Source of the DNA: Thermohalobaculum sp039513195
Lineage (GTDB): Bacteria > Pseudomonadota > Alphaproteobacteria > Rhodobacterales > Rhodobacteraceae
Assembly (NCBI GenBank): GCA_039513195.1
Contig: JBCCRM010000001.1
Coordinates: forward strand, 1-64,000
Reading direction: 5' to 3'
DNA length: 64,000 nt
The position numbers and the translations under genes are program-made. Below are positions 8,992 through 17,453 of this stretch, piece after piece; the first letter of the stretch is position 1, and every line of letters starts with the position of its first letter. The notes below the pieces were generated by a model. That model worked only from the letters and a program-made list of their open reading frames with translations, was not told where the DNA came from and did not search any database.

Positions 8992-11265
8992 TTAGGTGGT
9001 TTTGGCAAGCCGTGACAACGACTTCGACGGGGTTGCCATCAAGGCCTGATCTGCGAGCGCCTCCGCATAATCGGCGGTGGCGTCGTCGTCGGGATGAGCA
9101 TCGGCGCTCCCCTGCTCGCCATCTGCACGGGTCGAGAAGGTCATCACCAACGCGCTCAGCGACCTCGCCCGGCCCTCCAAGCTCTGAGCTGTACCCTGGC
9201 TTTCCTCTGCGAGTGTCGCTACCTGCTGGGTCATGGTATCCATCTCGCCGATGGCACTGTTGATCTCCTCGACACCATTGGCCTGCTCGGCGCAGGCATG
9301 CGCGATCCCGCCCATGGTCTCGGCGGCGCTGCGCACACTGGATAGGATATCGCTCAGGGCTGTGTCCGTCGCTTCGACCAAGCGGTCCCCTTCGGCCACA
9401 TGCTGACCGCTTTGATCGATCAGGGTCTTGATGTTCTTGGCAGCCTCGCTCGAGCGTTGCGCAAGGCGTCCGACCTCCGAGGCAACCACCGCGAAGCCCT
9501 TACCGGCTTCGCCTGCGCGCGCCGCCTCGACCGCCGCGTTGAGAGCGAGCAGGTTGGTTTGCGACGCGATCGCATCGATTACCTGCAAGATCTCGTTGAT
9601 CTGCTTTGCGCTGTCGCGGATGTCGCCCATTGCCCGCACCGTATCTGCAACCACCGAGCGACCGCGTTCTGCCTGTTCGGTTGCGCCGTTCGCGAGGTCG
9701 CTCGCTTTGCTCGCATTCTCTGCGTTCTCGCGGACTGTTGCCGACATCTCCTCCATCGCTGCAGAGGTTTGCTCGATCGACGCAGCCTGCGTCTCGGCCC
9801 GGCTGGAGAGTTCGCTCGATCCGGAGGCGACATCGTTGCCGGTCTGCGTAATTGCCGCCGCCGCTTGCTTCACTTCGGTAACGAGCCTGTCGAGCGATCC
9901 GACCGCATCCCCTACCTGATCTGCGATGGTACCCAGCTGACCGGGGAAGTGCTCGTTGAAAGTTACCCGCAGATTGCCCCGCGCCATCTCCGAAAAGACC
10001 CGCTGCATCTCGCCTAGGAAAGTCTCTACGTCGATCGCTAGCGAGTTCACTCCGTTGGCAACCAGCTTCAGGAAGTCGTTCTCCATGGTGATGTCGAGGC
10101 GGGCGCTGAAATCGCCGGAGGCGATGCCGCCCAAAAGATCGGCGACCTGTTCTTCGGCTGCGTTCTGCTCGGTCCGGTCAGTCCACTGGATCATCGCACC
10201 CATGCGCGTGCCGCCATCGTCGATGATCGGGGTGACGTTCAGCGCGGCAATCCGGTCCCCAATCCTCAGTTCCGTTGAGTGGCTCTCCGCAAGGCCCGAG
10301 ACCATTTCGCCTTGATTGCTGGGATCGATACCGAAGATATCGAAGTTGCGGCCCACGATGCTTTCGACGGTGAAGCCCGGGATGCGCTCTTGCCAATAGC
10401 TCTCAAGCGTGCTCAGCGTCTGGAACATTGCAGGATTTGCGTAGGTGATGGTGAGGTCTGTATCCACGATGATCATGGCCGACGATGTGTTTTCCAATGC
10501 CGCCCGCATGGTGGCCATTTCATCGACTTTTGTCTGGATCGCGGAGAGAGAGCGGGCGAGCGCGCCCAATTCGTCGCGACGGTCGGTCATCGGAAGCGGC
10601 ACGCGTTCGCCTGCGAGGATCCGGGAAACGCAAGTCGATAATTGGTCGAGTGGCCGGAAGAGGACACTGCGCAGATAGAAATATGCGGCGATAGCGAGGA
10701 CTAGGCCGATGGCGGAGGTCATGACGATCTCGCTGGACGCTGTTGTTCTTACAGCCTCGCGAGCGGCTTCTACCGATCGGGAAAAGGCAAGCGTGCCGAT
10801 CACACCCCCACCTGGCTCGGAGCGAAGCGGCACGGCGATCACATGGTTTGCTGTGTCAACTGCCTGCTCGCCGCTCGCCAGGGCCTGTTCAGCCGCTTCG
10901 GCAAGGGCGTCGGCGATGCCGGTATCGTCGCCCGCGCTGTGGAGGACTGTGCCCGCGGCGCTGAAGGCCTTTGCCGCGGTGAGCTCGGCGCCGCCTGCTT
11001 CGAAGGCATCCGCTAAGGATCTTTCGATTGCGTCGGGCCGCCCGGACTGCATGGCGCCTGCGATGTTTTTCGCCAGGAGATTACCGAGTGCCTTGGCATG
11101 GCGGAGGTCCGAGGTCGTGGCTTCCTTCCACACCGAGTCGGTCGCGGCATAAAGGCCTGCTGAAACGGTGAGCCCTATGGATGCGACGAGCATCATTATA
11201 ACGCGCCGTTGCAGCGTGAAGATGGTGGCGACTTTGGGTGAATTGGCCGGTTTTTGTGGCAGCAT
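8992..11265 (-). CDS. Methyl-accepting chemotaxis protein with PAS domain
   Basis: A 757-residue transmembrane receptor. TM1 is near 22-41, followed by a periplasmic sensor (about 42-178), TM2 near 180-199, HAMP about 200-250, a PAS-like domain about 253-368, a second HAMP-like segment, and the signalling coiled coil. The highly conserved hairpin tip covers 557-600, including ASQTNLLALNAAVEAARAGE. There is no C-terminal CheR-tethering pentapeptide; the tail is acidic, then basic. It is the last gene of the chemosensory operon and probably its dedicated receptor. The ligand is unknown; the PAS domain may bind a cofactor. Confidence 0.95.
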   Translation of the reverse strand: MLPQKPANSPKVATIFTLQRRVIMMLVASIGLTVSAGLYAATDSVWKEATTSDLRHAKALGNLLAKNIAGAMQSGRPDAIERSLADAFEAGGAELTAAKAFSAAGTVLHSAGDDTGIADALAEAAEQALASGEQAVDTANHVIAVPLRSEPGGGVIGTLAFSRSVEAAREAVRTTASSEIVMTSAIGLVLAIAAYFYLRSVLFRPLDQLSTCVSRILAGERVPLPMTDRRDELGALARSLSAIQTKVDEMATMRAALENTSSAMIIVDTDLTITYANPAMFQTLSTLESYWQERIPGFTVESIVGRNFDIFGIDPSNQGEMVSGLAESHSTELRIGDRIAALNVTPIIDDGGTRMGAMIQWTDRTEQNAAEEQVADLLGGIASGDFSARLDITMENDFLKLVANGVNSLAIDVETFLGEMQRVFSEMARGNLRVTFNEHFPGQLGTIADQVGDAVGSLDRLVTEVKQAAAAITQTGNDVASGSSELSSRAETQAASIEQTSAAMEEMSATVRENAENASKASDLANGATEQAERGRSVVADTVRAMGDIRDSAKQINEILQVIDAIASQTNLLALNAAVEAARAGEAGKGFAVVASEVGRLAQRSSEAAKNIKTLIDQSGQHVAEGDRLVEATDTALSDILSSVRSAAETMGGIAHACAEQANGVEEINSAIGEMDTMTQQVATLAEESQGTAQSLEGRARSLSALVMTFSTRADGEQGSADAHPDDDATADYAEALADQALMATPSKSLSRLAKTT

Positions 11266-11307
11266 GCTGAGGTCCTCAGATGGCGGATGCGGGTACGGTC
11301 GCAGGCG

Positions 11308-11634
11308 TCAATTCGGCATTTGGACAGTCGTGCCGAAGGCCGCATCATCGATGGTCGTTAAGATTGCCGCGGGCGAGATACCCCCGTGAAGCTTCGGCGG
11401 TTCGGCAGCTGCCATCTCGGAGCAGACGGTGTTTGCCGTTCCCGCGACCGCTGCGCCGCTGCTGCCTTCTTCAGCGGTGCTCAGGGCACCGGGCGCGCTG
11501 ATCGATACTGGTACCCGGGCGACTTTCCGCGACGCTCCACCGCACACCCTCGATCCGACATTGCTTGCAGTACACTGCGCAGCCTGCGAGACAGCTGTCG
11601 GAAACCTCGAAAACGAGGTGGCAGGCGTTGGCAT
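11308..11634 (-). CDS. Unrecognised 108-residue protein in the chemosensory operon
   Basis: The ATG at 11634 has a strong ribosome-binding site (GGGAGA 9 bases upstream), and the frame stays open to a stop 42 bases before the MCP start. The sequence is rich in Ala, Ser, Thr and Val with three cysteines and no clear signal peptide or membrane helix. I do not recognise it. It may be a real operon member or a chance frame in GC-rich DNA; the ribosome-binding site and the placement favour real. Confidence 0.4.
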   Translation of the reverse strand: MPTPATSFSRFPTAVSQAAQCTASNVGSRVCGGASRKVARVPVSISAPGALSTAEEGSSGAAVAGTANTVCSEMAAAEPPKLHGGISPAAILTTIDDAAFGTTVQMPN

Positions 11635-11808
11635 GGTGGCGCTCTCCCGATTTTAGTATCCAGCCTCGACGCCCTCATCGCGTGTTGGCGAGACGGTTGC
11701 GTTGCGCCGGGAATAGGGCGCCGCGATGTAGGAAGCGTTAAGTGTCCGCGGCGATGCGTCGGAGTGCCGGCATAGTCTGTGAGACTGGGAACGTCTGGCG
11801 ATATCTGC

Positions 11809-12288
11809 CTAGAACAGCTGGATTTTCGGCTTTTCCTCTTCCGCGCTGCGATCTGGGAAATGGGTCCGGTGCACGCTGCGCTGAGCCTTAGAGTGGCAGA
11901 GGTCCCAAAGCGTCGTCTCTAGGTCCTCGGCTGTTGTCCCAGTCTCACCGGAAAGGTGGTCGGCAAGCGCGTCGATCCCTTCCTGAACCAGCTCGTGGTA
12001 CTGACGCATGATGTCGTGCATCTGCAGGATTTTGCCCACATCCAAGAGCTGATCCTCGATATGGTCAATCAGCTCTGCCGTCTGTTTCTGATCGAGCTCG
12101 GCCCCTTGACCGTCCCTCGGCGCGAACCGGCGCAAGCCGGCCAGTGCGTCGGTCAAAGCTTCCGATGAATGTTCGCCCGAGTTCTGCAGGGTCTGGTCGA
12201 TCTCGGCCACATGCGTGGCGAGAAGCCTGCAAAGCTTGCTGAGCGCGATGTTTGGGTCCGGGCCGGAGCCATTCGATTTGGTGGTCAT
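11809..12288 (-). CDS. Putative CheZ-like helical protein
   Basis: The 159 residues are predicted to be mostly helical, without a signal peptide. The centre carries HDIMRQ (Asp92 to Gln96), which has the DxxxQ spacing of the CheZ phosphatase active site on a helix. The last eleven residues (EEEKPKIQLF end) form an acidic then hydrophobic tail, as in the CheZ peptide that grips CheY. Overall similarity to CheZ is otherwise too weak for a firm call; other CheY-interacting helical proteins carry similar DxxRQ segments. It lies downstream of a cheY in the same operon, which suits a role in dephosphorylating CheY-P. Confidence 0.5.
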   Translation of the reverse strand: MTTKSNGSGPDPNIALSKLCRLLATHVAEIDQTLQNSGEHSSEALTDALAGLRRFAPRDGQGAELDQKQTAELIDHIEDQLLDVGKILQMHDIMRQYHELVQEGIDALADHLSGETGTTAEDLETTLWDLCHSKAQRSVHRTHFPDRSAEEEKPKIQLF

Positions 12289-12363
12289 TTAGGGGCTTCG
12301 CTCCCTTCCTCGGGATACTGTCGGCTCACCGAAACACGCATTGCGGCATCCGCCGAGGATTGA

Positions 12364-12729
12364 TCAGGGCAGGATCTGTTCGAGCACTTGCATCAGACTG
12401 TCGTTGTCGACGGGTTTCACGATCCAGCCGGTGGCACCCGCGGACTTCGCCTCCTCTCGGAGCGTGTCCTTCGACTCTGTGGTAAGCATCAGTATCGGCG
12501 TAAATCGATACCGGGGCATTTTTCGGATTTCTTGGATCAGTTCGATCCCATTCATGCCGGGCATGTTGAGATCGGTGATGATGACCTGCGGTTTGCAGCC
12601 GCTCTTGAGCTTGTCGCGCGCATCCTCACCACTTAGGGATTTTTCGACTGCAAACTTATTGCGGGTCAAAATCTCCTCGATGCTGGCTAGCATCGTTGGT
12701 GAATCGTCGACGATAAGGATGGGTTTCAT
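12364..12729 (-). CDS. cheY: CheY-type response regulator
   Basis: A single receiver domain of 121 residues. The acidic pocket is at Asp8/Asp9, the phosphoacceptor is Asp53 in ITDLNMPGMNG, the conserved Thr is at about 83-84, and Lys105 lies in IVKPVD. It should be phosphorylated by the CheA encoded upstream and act on a motor or other output. It is one of two stand-alone receivers in this operon (the other at 15482), so one may be a phosphate sink. Confidence 0.93.
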   Translation of the reverse strand: MKPILIVDDSPTMLASIEEILTRNKFAVEKSLSGEDARDKLKSGCKPQVIITDLNMPGMNGIELIQEIRKMPRYRFTPILMLTTESKDTLREEAKSAGATGWIVKPVDNDSLMQVLEQILP

Positions 12730-12742
12730 GGAGTGTCCTAGG

Positions 12743-12994
12743 TCAACTATTCGGCTGTTTGGCAGGCCGGGCCACCGTCAGAGCCTCGGCGGCCACGCCT
12801 TCTGTACCCTGCAGGTCGATCGCGATGTCGAAGGCAAGGAGCGTTTGAAGGACAGCAGTGTGCAGATGGGTGACCGCGTCGAGCACAACGCGTTTACCCC
12901 CCTCGTCGCGCAGCCAATCCGTGAGGTCCTGCGCCTCGTCCGCGGGGCAGCTGCCGCTCAGCACCGCGGTATCCCCATCAATGTGCATGGGCAT
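12743..12994 (-). CDS. STAS-domain protein
   Basis: The 83 residues have the shape of a STAS/anti-sigma-factor-antagonist domain: an N-terminal strand pair (DGDTAVLSGSCP), a helix, then VVLDAVTHLHTAVLQTLLAF, where the usual phosphorylatable Ser/Thr loop is occupied by His-Thr. The start overlaps the end of cheA by 17 bases, so it is translationally coupled to the kinase. STAS proteins accompany some chemosensory arrays, but their role there is poorly defined. The call rests on fold-like pattern only. Confidence 0.65.
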   Translation of the reverse strand: MPMHIDGDTAVLSGSCPADEAQDLTDWLRDEGGKRVVLDAVTHLHTAVLQTLLAFDIAIDLQGTEGVAAEALTVARPAKQPNS

Positions 12995-15485
12995 GCGCCA
13001 TCTCCTCCGGGTTGAGCACCAACAGCACCCGACCGTCGCCCATCAGAGACGTCCCGACAAAGCCGGGCAGGCCGGACACCACCCCCTCGAGCGGTTTCAC
13101 GATCGTCTCCATCCGTTCTTGGAGATCATCGACGACGAAACCGAATAATTGGTTGCCCGATGCGGTCACGACGACAGCGTCGGGCCCTTCCGCCCTCTTC
13201 GCAGCGCCTTTGGCACCGTTGAAGATCCGCTGCAGCCTGATCAAGGGCACGATTTCGCCGCGAAGCACGATCACCTCGCGCCCTTGGACTAGTTTCACCT
13301 CGTCCGGCATGACTCGCACCATCTGGAAGATCATGTCCATCGGAATGCCGTAGAGGGCGGACCCGACCTTCACCACCACCAAGCGACTGATCGCCATGGA
13401 GAGCGGCAGGGATAAGCGGACCGTGGTACCCTTTCCTTCGTCCGAGGTGACCTGAAGCTTGCCACCCATGCCTCGTATGGTGGTCACGGCCACGTCCATG
13501 CCGACGCCGCGACCGCTGAGGTCGGTGACATCCGTGTTTGTGGAAAAGCCTGGCCGGAAGATCAACTCGACCACGGCCTCATCGCTCATGGTGGTGGCTT
13601 CCTCCGCCGTGATTAGACCCCGCTCCAGCGCCTTGCGCTTGACCTTTTCGCGATTAACGCCGCGCCCATCATCGGCGACCTTGACGATGATTTGGTCCGC
13701 CTCGCTATGCGCAGAGATTTTCAGGTGCCCCACATCGTTCTTGCCGAAAGCGCCGCGCTCCTCCGGGGTCTCGAGCCCGTGGTCCAGCGCGTTGCGGATG
13801 ATGTGGATCATCGGGTCGCCGAGGCTTTCGACGATCGACTTGTCGACCTGCGTGTCGCCCCCGACAATGTCCAGGCGGACTTTTTTGCCAAGCTTTTTGG
13901 TGACATCTCGGACCAGCCGGGGAAACCGGTCGAAGACATCGGAGATCGGCATCATTCTCAGCTGCAGCATCTCGGTCTGCATCTCGTGGGCCAACCGATC
14001 GACCACGGTGTATTGCGATGTGATCTCGCGAGATAGATCGGGCACATCGAATTCCGTCTCTGCCTGCTGGGCCAGATAGGGAAGCGCATTCTTGGCCACC
14101 ACGAGTTCGCCGATCAGGTTCATCAGGCTGTCGAGGCGCGATTCCTCAATCCGGATCATCGATCGGCTGCCGCCCGGTTGGCCGGCTTTCTTGGTTTTGT
14201 TGCCCTCGCCTGTGCCGCCTGCGGTGTCGTTTCTCTCCGGCGCGGACGCGGCACTCCCGCCCGAGGCCGTCTGCGCGGCCGGTTTGGCGACGGTCGACGG
14301 TGCGGGCGACGGCGTCCCGGTCGCCGCTGCGGGCTTCTCGGCCACGGCCGGGATCGGGGCCGTCTCCGGGGCCGACATCGGCGCCGCGGGCACCTCGGCG
14401 AACAAGGCCTCGGCCTCCCGGACCGCCGCCGCGACCTGACGGGTATCGCCGGAGGCAAGTGCGTCGTCGATCAGTTGCGGCAACGCGTCCGCAACGGCGC
14501 GGAGCGGGGGCACGGATCGTGCGACATTCCCCAGCGCCTTGCTTATCGATGCCAGCCGGCCGGCATCGCCCTCTTTAGAGAGATCGATGCCCGCGACCAT
14601 CGTCGCCTGATGCTTGATGAGATCTTGGGCAAGCCTTTGACGGATCGCCGGCAGCGCCTTGCCGGTCTCTCGCTGCTCGAGGCTTGCGGGTGTTGCCGCC
14701 TCTTCTAGATCCGAGAGACTATCGATAGTCGACAGCTCGATCTGGTTCGACACGTAGCGGAAGAGATGGGCGATTTCGGTCCTAGGTGCCGTACTTACGC
14801 CGACGAAGACGAGGTTGCAGGCATAGGGGTCGAACTCTTCGATGCCGGGCCATGGCTCCCGCAGGACCATTTCCCAAGCGATCATCTCTGGCAGCTTGCT
14901 CCAGGTCAGGAGCGGATCGTCGCCGGTGAAGAAGCAGTCCGCTTCTGGCGTATAGCGGATGGCCGTCAACGGCGCGTCGTCCGGCGAGGCCTCGGCAACG
15001 GAGCCGCAAATCTCCGTCGCTCGCGGCTCCAGGCAGGCGAGAAATGCGGCAGCGTCGCCGCTCTCCCCGCTCTCTGCCACTCCGTCCTCTGCCGCGCTGC
15101 CGCTTCGCGCCATGGCGTGGATGCGGTCCGACAGGCCGTGGGAGACATCCGCGGCATCGGCCGGGAGCTCACCTGCATCCTCCAGAGCATCGATCCAGCC
15201 GATCAGAACGTCGCTCGCTTCCAATAGCCGGTCGATCGCATCGGAAGACAATGGCTCGCCGCTATCGCGATGCTCGTCCAGCAGGTCTTCGGCCGAGTGG
15301 GTGAGCCCGGTGAAGGGCGGCATGTCAAAGATGCCTGAGGAGCCCTTCAGCGTATGCATCGCCCGGAAAAGCTCCTCGATCACGCTGGTGTCGGTGGGCG
15401 CATCCTCGAGCAACAGCAGATTTTCCACCACGGTCTTGATCAGGTCGCGGGCCTCGGGGATGAAGCTTTGCAGCAGGTTGCTCAT
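12978..15485 (-). CDS. cheA: Chemotaxis histidine kinase CheA
   Basis: An 835-residue kinase that links receptors to CheY and CheB. Domains in order: HPt P1 (phosphoacceptor His44 in RAMHTLKGSSG), a second domain about 172-260 resembling the P2-like region of alphaproteobacterial CheA, an Ala/Pro-rich linker about 365-440, the P3 dimerisation helices, the ATPase P4 (N box with IRNALDHG, then DDGRG and GRGVGMDV), and a CheW-like P5 at the C-terminus. It is longer than E. coli CheA because of the linker. Its start overlaps the cheY before it (15482-15485) and its end overlaps the STAS gene. Confidence 0.97.
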   Translation of the reverse strand: MSNLLQSFIPEARDLIKTVVENLLLLEDAPTDTSVIEELFRAMHTLKGSSGIFDMPPFTGLTHSAEDLLDEHRDSGEPLSSDAIDRLLEASDVLIGWIDALEDAGELPADAADVSHGLSDRIHAMARSGSAAEDGVAESGESGDAAAFLACLEPRATEICGSVAEASPDDAPLTAIRYTPEADCFFTGDDPLLTWSKLPEMIAWEMVLREPWPGIEEFDPYACNLVFVGVSTAPRTEIAHLFRYVSNQIELSTIDSLSDLEEAATPASLEQRETGKALPAIRQRLAQDLIKHQATMVAGIDLSKEGDAGRLASISKALGNVARSVPPLRAVADALPQLIDDALASGDTRQVAAAVREAEALFAEVPAAPMSAPETAPIPAVAEKPAAATGTPSPAPSTVAKPAAQTASGGSAASAPERNDTAGGTGEGNKTKKAGQPGGSRSMIRIEESRLDSLMNLIGELVVAKNALPYLAQQAETEFDVPDLSREITSQYTVVDRLAHEMQTEMLQLRMMPISDVFDRFPRLVRDVTKKLGKKVRLDIVGGDTQVDKSIVESLGDPMIHIIRNALDHGLETPEERGAFGKNDVGHLKISAHSEADQIIVKVADDGRGVNREKVKRKALERGLITAEEATTMSDEAVVELIFRPGFSTNTDVTDLSGRGVGMDVAVTTIRGMGGKLQVTSDEGKGTTVRLSLPLSMAISRLVVVKVGSALYGIPMDMIFQMVRVMPDEVKLVQGREVIVLRGEIVPLIRLQRIFNGAKGAAKRAEGPDAVVVTASGNQLFGFVVDDLQERMETIVKPLEGVVSGLPGFVGTSLMGDGRVLLVLNPEEMAHAHAH

Positions 15486-15898
15486 GACAGGTCTCCGCGG
15501 CCGCTGAGGAGGTGGACGATCTCCAGAACGGTTTCCGGTTGAGGCGGCTTCGACATGTGGAAATTCGCACCCACGGCGATAGCATCCGCGATGTCGTGGT
15601 CGTCCTGCTCGGTCGTCAGCATCGCGACCGGCATTTGCACGGCCGAGCTGTTCGCGCGAAGCTGCTTGACCATTTCGAGGCCGTTCATCTGTGGCATGTT
15701 CAGATCTGCGAGCACCATATCGGGGCGGTCGAGCAGGGCGCGCTCCAGCCCCTCGGCACCGTTGATCGCCGCGGAGACCCGATAGCCCGCATCGGTCAGC
15801 AGGCGCTCAAGATAGGCGCGAATGGTCAAGGCATCGTCGACCAGCAGGATATGGGGCATGTCCTGCGGCGGTGCATGGGTGGTTTCGGGAGCGCTCAT
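15482..15898 (-). CDS. cheY: CheY-type response regulator (second)
   Basis: A 138-residue single receiver domain with an N-terminal extension of about 13 residues. The acidic pair is Asp21/Asp22, the phosphoacceptor is Asp65 in LADLNMPQMNG, and the conserved Lys lies in MSKPPQ. Met14 is a possible alternative start. The 4-base overlap with cheA implies coupled translation and equal dosage with the kinase. Confidence 0.93.
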   Translation of the reverse strand: MSAPETTHAPPQDMPHILLVDDALTIRAYLERLLTDAGYRVSAAINGAEGLERALLDRPDMVLADLNMPQMNGLEMVKQLRANSSAVQMPVAMLTTEQDDHDIADAIAVGANFHMSKPPQPETVLEIVHLLSGRGDLS

Positions 15899-15911
15899 TC
15901 GATCGTGCCTC

Positions 15912-16778
15912 TCATTCTTGTCGGCGGCGGTAGAGCATCAGATCGCCGTGGCGGCGCGGCTCGAACACCGTTGAGATCCGGCTCATGCTCTCGGAATGAC
16001 CCAGGAAGATGTACCCGCCCGGCCTCATACAATCGTAGAGGTTGGCCACTGCGGATTTTCGTCCTGCATCGTCAAAGTAAATCAGCAAGTTACGACAAAA
16101 AATTATATCGACATCCTTGAATTTCCGAATGCTTGCAGGGTCCAAAATGTTCGCAGTACTCAGGCCAACAGCATCAACGATATCTGGGCTAAGCTGATAG
16201 GTCTCGTTACGATTGTTATAGTTAAAGTATTTTTTCTTCGCTGTGTCGGGCAATCGGGAGACTGAGCGGCTCGAATAGCTCGCGCGCCGCGCCGCCTTCA
16301 ATGCATTTGTGTCGATGTCACTGCCCATGATCTCGACATCGATGTCTTGGATGCCGGGCCAGTTCTCCAACAAGTAAATCGCGAGGGAGAAGGGCTCCTC
16401 GCCGGTGGCGCAGGGCATGCACCAGATCTTGATTGGCAAGCCCGCACGGCGCCGCGTCATGATCTCCGGAAGGGCATGCGCAACCATGCTCTCGAACTGA
16501 TAGGCTTCGCGATAGAAATAGGTCTCGTTGACAGTGAAGAGATTGATCACCTCTTGCATCGACGCGCCGCCAGGATCGGTCTTCAACCGCAACAGAAAGT
16601 CTCGGAAAGACTTCGCCCCATGGCGCTCCACCGCACGCTCTAGCCGACGACGGATGAGATCCTGCCGTTGATCGGGTAGGACAATCCCGGTTTGACGGTG
16701 GAAAAACTCGGCAAAGCGGGCGATGTCCGCATTGCTGACCGTCTCCGGCTGGCTCGGTATCTCTAGGACGCTGCCCAC
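15912..16778 (-). CDS. cheR: Chemotaxis protein methyltransferase CheR
   Basis: Uses SAM to methylate receptor glutamates during adaptation. With the GTG at 16778 the protein is 288 residues: an N-terminal helical domain (about 10-75), the NLFTVNETYFYRE motif (79-91), a SAM site around CATGEEPFS (123-131), and IIFCRNLLIYFDD. The longer open frame starting at 16916 runs into the upstream HEAT gene; the GTG is preferred because GGAGG lies 9 bases upstream and the length then fits the family. The receptor lacks a CheR tether, so CheR probably docks on the substrate sites directly. Confidence 0.94.
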   Translation of the reverse strand: MGSVLEIPSQPETVSNADIARFAEFFHRQTGIVLPDQRQDLIRRRLERAVERHGAKSFRDFLLRLKTDPGGASMQEVINLFTVNETYFYREAYQFESMVAHALPEIMTRRRAGLPIKIWCMPCATGEEPFSLAIYLLENWPGIQDIDVEIMGSDIDTNALKAARRASYSSRSVSRLPDTAKKKYFNYNNRNETYQLSPDIVDAVGLSTANILDPASIRKFKDVDIIFCRNLLIYFDDAGRKSAVANLYDCMRPGGYIFLGHSESMSRISTVFEPRRHGDLMLYRRRQE

Positions 16779-16806
16779 CGCTCGGTTCCTCCAGTTTCCG
16801 GTCGGC

Positions 16807-17427
16807 TCAGCGCCGTGCGTCGTCAGCAAGACGATCCATCGCAAAGCCGACTGCGAACGCCAGGGACGGCGGCAATCCGGGCCGATCCTGGAGCGCTTCC
16901 AGTTCAGACAGGGCACGGGGATCGTCCAGTTCGACCAGTGCCTCGACGGCGCAGGCGATCACATTCTCTTCGCTCTCTTGCGCCAAGACCTCAGAGAGGA
17001 GCGGCAAGGCCGCCTCTGCACCCAGCCGCGGTACGACGCTCATCGCTTGAATGCGGACATCCACGTCGGGGTCGGTGAGGGCACCCCGCAACGCCTCAAC
17101 CGCCGGTGCGCCGACGGCTTGTAGGCACTCCGTCGCCTTGTTGCGGAGAACCGCATCATGGTTGGCGAGATAGGGGGTGAGCAGACCGAGTGTGTCTGCT
17201 GTTTCGAGGCGCAATGCCTCTGAAAAAATCAGGTCGAGATTGGCGCTACTGGTCTCCTGCGTCAAAGCCTCGGCCAACAATCCCTTGCCGGCGCCGGTGT
17301 CGATTGCGGATCGGATCGCCTCGCGCCGCGTCGCGGCATCAGCGGATCGTAGATCCGACTCAACCGTTGCTTCGTCTGCCGATTTGCGGCGGGTGCTGGT
17401 GGCACGTTTCGGTTTAACAAGGGCCAT
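16807..17427 (-). CDS. HEAT-repeat protein in the chemosensory operon
   Basis: The 206 residues begin with a basic tail (Lys/Arg-rich, 1-20) and continue as about four to five helical HEAT/armadillo-like repeats, for instance PYLANHDAVLRNKATECLQA, DPDVDVRIQAMSVVPRLG and ESEENVIACAVEALVELDDP. It has no catalytic motif. HEAT repeats form curved scaffolds that bind other proteins. It sits between cheB and cheR, so it may organise the adaptation enzymes, but this is inferred from position only. Confidence 0.8.
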   Translation of the reverse strand: MALVKPKRATSTRRKSADEATVESDLRSADAATRREAIRSAIDTGAGKGLLAEALTQETSSANLDLIFSEALRLETADTLGLLTPYLANHDAVLRNKATECLQAVGAPAVEALRGALTDPDVDVRIQAMSVVPRLGAEAALPLLSEVLAQESEENVIACAVEALVELDDPRALSELEALQDRPGLPPSLAFAVGFAMDRLADDARR

Positions 17428-17453
17428 TGCTGCTCTCCCGTTTCTTTTGCCGC

